Positions 30,768 through 35,147 of a stretch of DNA of 35,147 nucleotides are shown here, piece by piece. The position numbers were made by a program, and so were the translations under genes. Source of the stretch: an uncultured Elusimicrobium sp. (GTDB taxonomy: Bacteria; Elusimicrobiota; Elusimicrobia; Elusimicrobiales; Elusimicrobiaceae). Numbering within the stretch: the stretch's first letter is position 1; every line of letters begins with the position of its first letter. The notes under the pieces were generated by a model, which saw only the letters and a program-made list of their open reading frames with translations, ran no database searches and was not told where the DNA came from. The stretch covers positions 1-35,147 of the forward strand of contig CALAFB010000118.1 of NCBI GenBank assembly GCA_937891135.1, written 5' to 3'.

Positions 30768-33275
30768 CTATTTTTTCGGAGCCGCCACAATGCTGACCAT
30801 ACGCCCCGGCACCACAATCACTTTTTTAATCTCCAACTCTTTTAAATACTGTTGCACTTTGGCACTCGCTAGGGCTAGCTGCTCCACTTCTTCGCGCGCC
30901 GCACTACGCGGGGCCAGCACACGGTCGCGCACTTTGCCGTTAATCTGCACGCCCATATCCACCGTATCTTCTTGCAGCAGGGCCTTATCCGCTACAGGCC
31001 AGGCATTTTGCAACACAAATCCCTCATAGCCCTTGGTTTGCCAAATTTCTTCGGTAAGGTGCGGGGCGAACGGATGGAGTAACTTCACAAAGGTTTGAAA
31101 ATCCGCTTGCGGCACCGCCGGCAATTTACTGATATCATTAAATAATACCATAAGGGCCGAAATAGCCGTATTAAAGCGCAAGTTTTCAATATCTTCGCCC
31201 ACTTTGGCAATCGTTTGGTTTAAGAGCACCGCACTTTTGCGCGGTAATGCTTGGGCAGCAATTTGTACGGTTTCACTCCAGGCATATACCCGTTTTAAAA
31301 AGCGGTTAATGCCTTCAATGCCCTTCATATCCCACGGTTTTTGGGCATCAAACGGGCCCATAAACATCTCATACATACGAAACGCATCAGCCCCGTACTC
31401 GTTTAAAATATCGTCCGGGTTGATGACATTCTTTTTACTTTTAGACATCTTTTCCACCATGGAAGTTAGTTCTTCCCCGGTAGTTTTTAAGTAGGCTTTG
31501 CCGTCTTTAAAATCTATTTCGTCGTAGCCGTGGTAGTTGCCCATTTTATCCCGGTATGAAAATGCCAAAATCATACCTTGGTGGCGTAATTTTTGGAAAG
31601 GTTCCGGGTGGGATAAAATACCCAAATCATACAATACCCGGTGCCAAAAACGTGCATACAACAAATGCAACACCGCGTGTTCGGCCCCGCCGATGTAACA
31701 GTCCACCGGGCCCCAGGCTTTTTCCAACGCCGGGTCCACAGGGGCATTATGATTCTGCGGGTCCATATAGCGCAAATAATACCAGCACGAACCGGCCCAT
31801 TGGGGCATGGTATTGGTTTCACGTTTGGCCGGGCCACCACAATGCGGGCAGGTAGTATGGACCCAATCCGTTACCGTGGCCAGCGGGGACTCTCCGGTAC
31901 CGGACGGTTCAAATTTTTCTACTTCGGGTAGCCGCAAGGGCAGTTCACTTTCCGCAAGCGGCACCACGCCGCATTTTGCACAATGCACCACGGGAATCGG
32001 TTCCCCCCAGTACCGTTGGCGCGCAAACACCCAGTCGCGTAGTTTATAGGTAGTTTTGGCGTTCCCGCAGCCCTGTTCGGTAAGCCATTTTATCATAGCG
32101 GCTTTAGATTCTTTGACGTGCAGCCCGTTTAAGAAACCGGAGTTGACCAGTTCCCCGTCCCCGGTAAATGCTTCTTTTTCTACGCCTTGTTCACTTTTAA
32201 TAACTTCAATAATTTTTAGACCAAATTTCCGGGCGAAGGCATAGTCGCGCTCGTCGTGCGCGGGAACGGCCATAATCGCGCCCGTGCCGTAACCCATTAG
32301 CACGTAGTCACTCGTCCAGACGGGAATTTTCGCGCCGTTAACCGGGTTAATGGCATACGCTCCGGTAAATACGCCGGTTTTTTCTTTGTTTAGTTCTCCG
32401 CGTTCTAAATCGCTTTTCTTGGCGGCCTCTTTTTGATAAGCGGCCACCGCGGCTTTTTGCTCAGGCGTGACGATTTTTTCCAAAATCGGATGTTCGGGCG
32501 AAACTACCATATACGTCGCGCCAAACAGCGTATCGGGCCGCGTGGTAAAAACAGTCAGCGTGTCGTCAAATCCGTCTAACTGAAAAACGACGTTGGCCCC
32601 TTGGGACTTGCCAATCCAGTTCTTCTGCATCGTCAGCGTACTTTCGGGCCAATCCAGCGTGTCCAATCCTTCCAAGAGTTTTTCGGCATAGTCCGTAATT
32701 TTTAAAATCCATTGGCGTAGTGCCTTGCGTTCAATCTCGTGCCCGCAGCGTTCACATTTCCCGTTAAAAACTTCTTCGTTGGCAAGCCCGGTTTTGCAAG
32801 ACGGGCACCAATTTATCGGCACGGTGGATTCATACGCAAGCCCCTTTTTAAAGAGCTGCAGAAAAATCCATTGGGTCCATTTGTAATAATTCGGGTCTGT
32901 GGTATCAATTTCGCGGTTCCAATCATAGGCTAAACCAATGGACTTAATTTGACGCCGAAAGTTATCAATGTTTTTCTGCGTGGTAATGCGCGGATGCACG
33001 CCCGTAGCAATCGCATAGTTTTCAGCCGGCAAACCGAACGCATCCCACCCCATGGGGTGCAGCACGTCGTAGCCGTTCATACGTTTGTAGCGCGTTAAAA
33101 TGTCCGACGCGGTGTACCCTTCCGGGTGGCCGACGTGCAGCCCCGCCCCGGACGGATACGGGAACATATCTAAACAATAAAACTTTTTGGCACCGGGTTG
33201 GCGCGGGCTGGCAAAAAGGTTGGCTTCTTCCCAGCGGGCTTGTTGTTTTTTGTCAATTTCGGGAAAGGTTTTCAT
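30768..33275 (-). CDS. leuS: Leucyl-tRNA synthetase
   Basis: An 835-residue class Ia synthetase charging tRNA-Leu. Visible landmarks: the HIGH-type motif HVGHPEGYT, HPMGWDAFGLPAENYA, the editing domain (TTRPDTLFGATYMV, GTGAIMAVPAHDERD), zinc-like Cys pairs, KMSKSKKNV and the C-terminal anticodon-binding region. Length is normal for bacterial LeuRS. The start is MKTFPEIDKKQ at 33275; an upstream in-frame extension of 15 residues would contain the promoter. TACAAT lies 9 bases before the ATG with no ribosome-binding site, so the leader is a few bases at most. It leads the leuS-lptE-holA operon. Confidence 0.98.
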   Translation of the reverse strand: MKTFPEIDKKQQARWEEANLFASPRQPGAKKFYCLDMFPYPSGAGLHVGHPEGYTASDILTRYKRMNGYDVLHPMGWDAFGLPAENYAIATGVHPRITTQKNIDNFRRQIKSIGLAYDWNREIDTTDPNYYKWTQWIFLQLFKKGLAYESTVPINWCPSCKTGLANEEVFNGKCERCGHEIERKALRQWILKITDYAEKLLEGLDTLDWPESTLTMQKNWIGKSQGANVVFQLDGFDDTLTVFTTRPDTLFGATYMVVSPEHPILEKIVTPEQKAAVAAYQKEAAKKSDLERGELNKEKTGVFTGAYAINPVNGAKIPVWTSDYVLMGYGTGAIMAVPAHDERDYAFARKFGLKIIEVIKSEQGVEKEAFTGDGELVNSGFLNGLHVKESKAAMIKWLTEQGCGNAKTTYKLRDWVFARQRYWGEPIPVVHCAKCGVVPLAESELPLRLPEVEKFEPSGTGESPLATVTDWVHTTCPHCGGPAKRETNTMPQWAGSCWYYLRYMDPQNHNAPVDPALEKAWGPVDCYIGGAEHAVLHLLYARFWHRVLYDLGILSHPEPFQKLRHQGMILAFSYRDKMGNYHGYDEIDFKDGKAYLKTTGEELTSMVEKMSKSKKNVINPDDILNEYGADAFRMYEMFMGPFDAQKPWDMKGIEGINRFLKRVYAWSETVQIAAQALPRKSAVLLNQTIAKVGEDIENLRFNTAISALMVLFNDISKLPAVPQADFQTFVKLLHPFAPHLTEEIWQTKGYEGFVLQNAWPVADKALLQEDTVDMGVQINGKVRDRVLAPRSAAREEVEQLALASAKVQQYLKELEIKKVIVVPGRMVSIVAAPKK

Positions 33276-33284
33276 AGTATTTCT

Positions 33285-33293
33285 ATTGTAACA
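33285..33293 (-). promoter_or_regulatory. Promoter of leuS, nearly leaderless
   Basis: The minus strand reads TGTTACAAT with the hexamer 9 bases before the ATG. The upstream TCGCAA (complement of 33309-33314) could be its -35 and is shared, face to face, with the -35 of xerC. Confidence 0.55.
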
Positions 33294-33308
33294 TTTTTGG
33301 CAGGCGGT

Positions 33309-33337
33309 TTGCGAAGGCAACTAAAAAAACTTATAAT
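33309..33337 (+). promoter_or_regulatory. Promoter of xerC/D, leaderless
   Basis: TTGCGA (33309-33314), a 17-base spacer and TATAAT (33332-33337), which ends 6 bases before ATG 33344. The intervening GGGGGT is too close to serve as a normal Shine-Dalgarno. Confidence 0.75.
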
Positions 33338-33343
33338 GGGGGT

Positions 33344-34231
33344 ATGGACTCCTACCTATTAGATGATTTTAAAAGCCACCTGACGTTTGAGCGGCAACTT
33401 TCCGAAAATACCATTACTTCCTATACGAGCGACGTGGAAAGTTTTTTGGAGTATTGCGAGGCCGCCGAACAGGACCCGGTGCATATCCGCCCGGAGTTTT
33501 TGGAGCAATACCAAGTGCAGCTGCGCCACCGGGAAAACTTAGCCCCGGCCAGTATATTTCGCAAATTAGAAGCCGTGAAATGTTTTTATAAATTTTTACA
33601 AATAGAAGGCCGCTTGACCGACGACCCTACCCGCTTTATAAAGGCCGCCAAACACACGCTTAAAATTCCGCAGCAGCTCACGCGGGCGGAAATGGAAAAA
33701 CTCCTGTCCTACCCGGCCAAAACTTTTGAGGAAATCCGCACCTTAACTATGATTGACTTACTGTATGCCGCCGGGCTGCGCGTCAGTGAACTTATCAACC
33801 TACGGCTGGAAAACGTAAACCTGAAAGAAGGGTGGGTGCTGGCGTTTGGCAAAGGGAAAAAGCAACGCTTTGTGCCGTTGCACCACGAAGTATGCAACCG
33901 GATTCAGGATTATTTGTTAGAGCGTGAAATCCGTTTTAACGGGCGCGAGGTAGCCAGCGAACTTTTTTTAAACAAAAACGGCCGCAAGTTAAGCCGCGTG
34001 TCCGTTTGGAAGGACCTGGCCGCCCTGGGCCGCAAAGCCAATATTGCTACACCGTTACATCCGCATTTATTTCGGCATACGTTTGCGTCGCACCTGTTGC
34101 AAGGCGGGGCGGATTTGCGCAGTTTGCAAGAAATGCTGGGCCACGCGGACCTGTCTACTACGCAAATTTACACCCATTTAGACGTCAAAGCCCTGCAAGA
34201 AAAGCACAAAAAATACCACCCGCACGGGTAA
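33344..34231 (+). CDS. Tyrosine recombinase XerC/XerD
   Basis: A 295-residue tyrosine recombinase of Xer length and layout: an N-terminal SAM-like DNA-binding domain (FERQLSENTITSYTSDVESFL) and a catalytic domain with AAGLRVSEL (first Arg), HPHLFRHTFASHLLQGGADL (HxxR), LGHADLSTTQIYTH (His and the nucleophilic Tyr). It most likely resolves chromosome dimers. No dif-like site was recognised nearby, and the adjacent pilin and repeats do not show the inverted sites expected for an invertase. XerC and XerD cannot be told apart here. Confidence 0.93.
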   Translation: MDSYLLDDFKSHLTFERQLSENTITSYTSDVESFLEYCEAAEQDPVHIRPEFLEQYQVQLRHRENLAPASIFRKLEAVKCFYKFLQIEGRLTDDPTRFIKAAKHTLKIPQQLTRAEMEKLLSYPAKTFEEIRTLTMIDLLYAAGLRVSELINLRLENVNLKEGWVLAFGKGKKQRFVPLHHEVCNRIQDYLLEREIRFNGREVASELFLNKNGRKLSRVSVWKDLAALGRKANIATPLHPHLFRHTFASHLLQGGADLRSLQEMLGHADLSTTQIYTHLDVKALQEKHKKYHPHG

Positions 34232-34239
34232 TAGTTGAA

Positions 34240-34265
34240 GTGCCCGTACTAAATTATACGGGCAC
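34240..34265 (+). terminator. Hairpin between xerC/D and pilin
   Basis: GTGCCCGTA / TACGGGCAC, 9-bp stem with an 8-base loop, 8 bases after the recombinase stop; convergent with the pilin ending at 34310. Confidence 0.7.
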
Positions 34266-34309
34266 ATAAACCCAAAAAGGTGGTTATAAAAGTGGGTAAA
34301 AGACAAATG

Positions 34310-34897
34310 TTAATGTGCTTCCCACCCATAAGGTTCCAAAAACGCACACATATAATCTTCGCCACTACACTCCTTTTTCCAACTTCCTTGTTCATCCCGG
34401 GTTAATATTAAATCAGGCATTGGAAGAATGCCTAATAGTTGAATAGCACACTCTGAACTATTACAACTACAGGTCCAAATATCCGCTTGCCCTTTATCTT
34501 GTAACGCTGTCAGCATCCCCGATAATTCCACATCAAAATCAGTCAAACAATCGGCTGTGCCTGTATCAAATTCAACCATTGAATGAGAAAGCAAAAATAA
34601 ATCCATTCCTTTTTGCGCCTCCGTTACCAGATTCACGTTTTCCATTAAACGCGTTTTATTAACTGCTTTTTGGTATTGTGGCAACGCCACCGCCGCCAGG
34701 ATACCAATGATAAGTACCACAACCAAGAGTTCAATAAGGGTAAAACCTTTGCAACACTTATAGGTCAGGGCTTGCCCTGACAGTTGTGGGTGTTTGCGTT
34801 GAACGCAAACCGCCTTCCTTGCGTCTTGCGTCAGGGTAAACCCTGACCTATTTCTCGGCCATGACAAACATAAAAAAGAGTCATCCCCGTGGGTCAA
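34310..34897 (-). CDS. Type IV pilin-like gene interrupted by a palindromic element
   Basis: The open frame from TTG 34897 gives 195 residues. GFTLIELLVVVLIIG starts at about residue 51, so the mature pilin is about 145 residues, with several Cys (ADCL, WTCSCN, SECA, KKECSG, YMCAF). Residues 18-47 are exactly the 30 codons contributed by a 92-bp palindromic element (34760-34851) together with its target. No Shine-Dalgarno is seen for any start: a native start may have been TTG in TCATGG-side sequence just before the element, or may be destroyed. It could be a silent or decaying pilin. Its core DNA is nearly identical to that of the pilin at 15822 for about 40 bases. Confidence 0.7.
   Translation of the reverse strand: MTHGDDSFLCLSWPRNRSGFTLTQDARKAVCVQRKHPQLSGQALTYKCCKGFTLIELLVVVLIIGILAAVALPQYQKAVNKTRLMENVNLVTEAQKGMDLFLLSHSMVEFDTGTADCLTDFDVELSGMLTALQDKGQADIWTCSCNSSECAIQLLGILPMPDLILTRDEQGSWKKECSGEDYMCAFLEPYGWEAH
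34760..34851. repeat. 92-bp palindromic element, copy 1 (inside pilin)
   Basis: Terminal inverted repeats ATAGGTCAGGG / CCCTGACCTAT. It contains three hairpins: GTCAGGG/CCCTGAC, GTTTGCGT/ACGCAAAC and a second GTCAGGG/CCCTGAC. It is identical to 35056-35147. If AT is a 2-bp target duplication, the net insertion is 90 bp, that is 30 codons in frame. Confidence 0.9.
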
Positions 34898-34978
34898 AAT
34901 AGCGGGTCATCCCCGTGGGCTGTTCCGGGGATCCACACCGCTTAAAAAGACACAAGGAGGGGATTCCCGACAAAAGCA
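34870..34978. repeat. GGATGAC/GGAATGAC repeats upstream of the last pilin
   Basis: GTCATCCCCGTGGG occurs twice (about 34880 and 34907), followed by CTGTTCCGGGGATCCACACC, the reverse complement of a unit near 27685-27715, and then GGGATTCCCGAC. No gene lies here. Confidence 0.7.
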
Positions 34979-35030
34979 CTCGGGAATGACGTTTTGTTTT
35001 AATGCTCGGGAATGACGTTTTGTTTTAATG
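34979..35030. repeat. Tandem duplication of a 26-bp unit
   Basis: The unit beginning CTCGGGAATGACGTTTTG and ending TTTAATG occurs twice in direct succession (34979-35004 and 35005-35030), without mismatches. Confidence 0.9.
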
Positions 35031-35055
35031 CCCAGCAAGGACGAATAGCCGGTTT

Positions 35056-35147
35056 ATAGGTCAGGGCTTGCCCTGACAGTTGTGGGTGTTTGCGTTGAAC
35101 GCAAACCGCCTTCCTTGCGTCTTGCGTCAGGGTAAACCCTGACCTAT
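35056..35147. repeat. 92-bp palindromic element, copy 2 (intergenic, window end)
   Basis: Identical in all 92 bases to 34760-34851, same orientation, starting 296 bases later. It ends exactly at the window edge, so any further sequence is unseen. Confidence 0.9.

Noticed and set aside
33344..34897. Recombinase acting as a pilin invertase or integron integrase
   Set aside because: The protein has ordinary Xer length and motifs, and no inverted recombination sites or cassette array flank the pilin; the nearby palindromes are a dispersed repeat in direct orientation.
34979..35030. CRISPR-like tandem repeat
   Set aside because: Only two abutting copies without a spacer: a simple duplication.

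Overview
The window looks like a gut-type Elusimicrobiota (Elusimicrobium-like) chromosome. This is inferred from five scattered type IV pilin-like genes with the same GFTLIELLVVVLIIG core, a Gram-negative envelope (LptE, outer-membrane barrel, secreted proteins), anaerobic class III ribonucleotide reductase, glycolytic GpmI, and many small palindromic intergenic repeats. No tRNA, rRNA, CRISPR array, prophage or intact transposase was found.

Layout. 1-2100: a cupin gene and a divergent HxlR-type regulator, a small Cys-rich protein, then about 750 bases that look gene-poor. 2110-3848: a MarC-family protein overlapping a thioredoxin-DsbD-like membrane protein. 3965-4744: a pilin whose leader region is filled with repeat DNA. 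5050-6982: peptide deformylase and a CLC chloride transporter. 7045-8994: a TM0106-type nuclease and a tandem-ACT protein. 9063-9698: a DUF167 protein and a membrane-anchored protein. 10008-10505: a pilin with an elaborately folded leader. 10601-15181: an operon of histidine kinase, membrane protein, DEDDh exonuclease and GpmI. 15348-17071: a small unknown protein, another repeat-invaded pilin and a small membrane protein. 17438-20507: anaerobic ribonucleotide reductase, split into a large NrdD lacking the glycyl-radical loop, a separate 77-residue glycyl-radical protein, and NrdG. 20571-22406: TypA. 22487-25253: two secreted proteins of unknown function and a beta-barrel. 25546-27392: CinA and a clean, probably well-expressed pilin. 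27834-29126: NhaC-type antiporter. 29160-33275: leuS-lptE-holA, in the same order as in E. coli. 33344-34231: XerC/D. 34310-35147: a further pilin interrupted by one of two identical 92-bp palindromic elements.

Three patterns cut across the genes. First, at least ten genes have a TANAAT -10 hexamer exactly 6-7 bases before the ATG and no ribosome-binding site, so they are probably transcribed as leaderless mRNAs, while the other genes have a good Shine-Dalgarno. Second, repeats are inserted in frame, directly before the prepilin cleavage site, in three of the five pilin genes. Third, pilin and nrdD messages have long 5' leaders with nested hairpins that resemble riboswitches or attenuators.

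The most striking single object is the split NrdD. The radical-bearing loop is its own small protein with its own promoter and strong ribosome-binding site, reminiscent of the YfiD/GrcA spare part of pyruvate formate-lyase. All functions are read from motifs and context only; no database search was possible.
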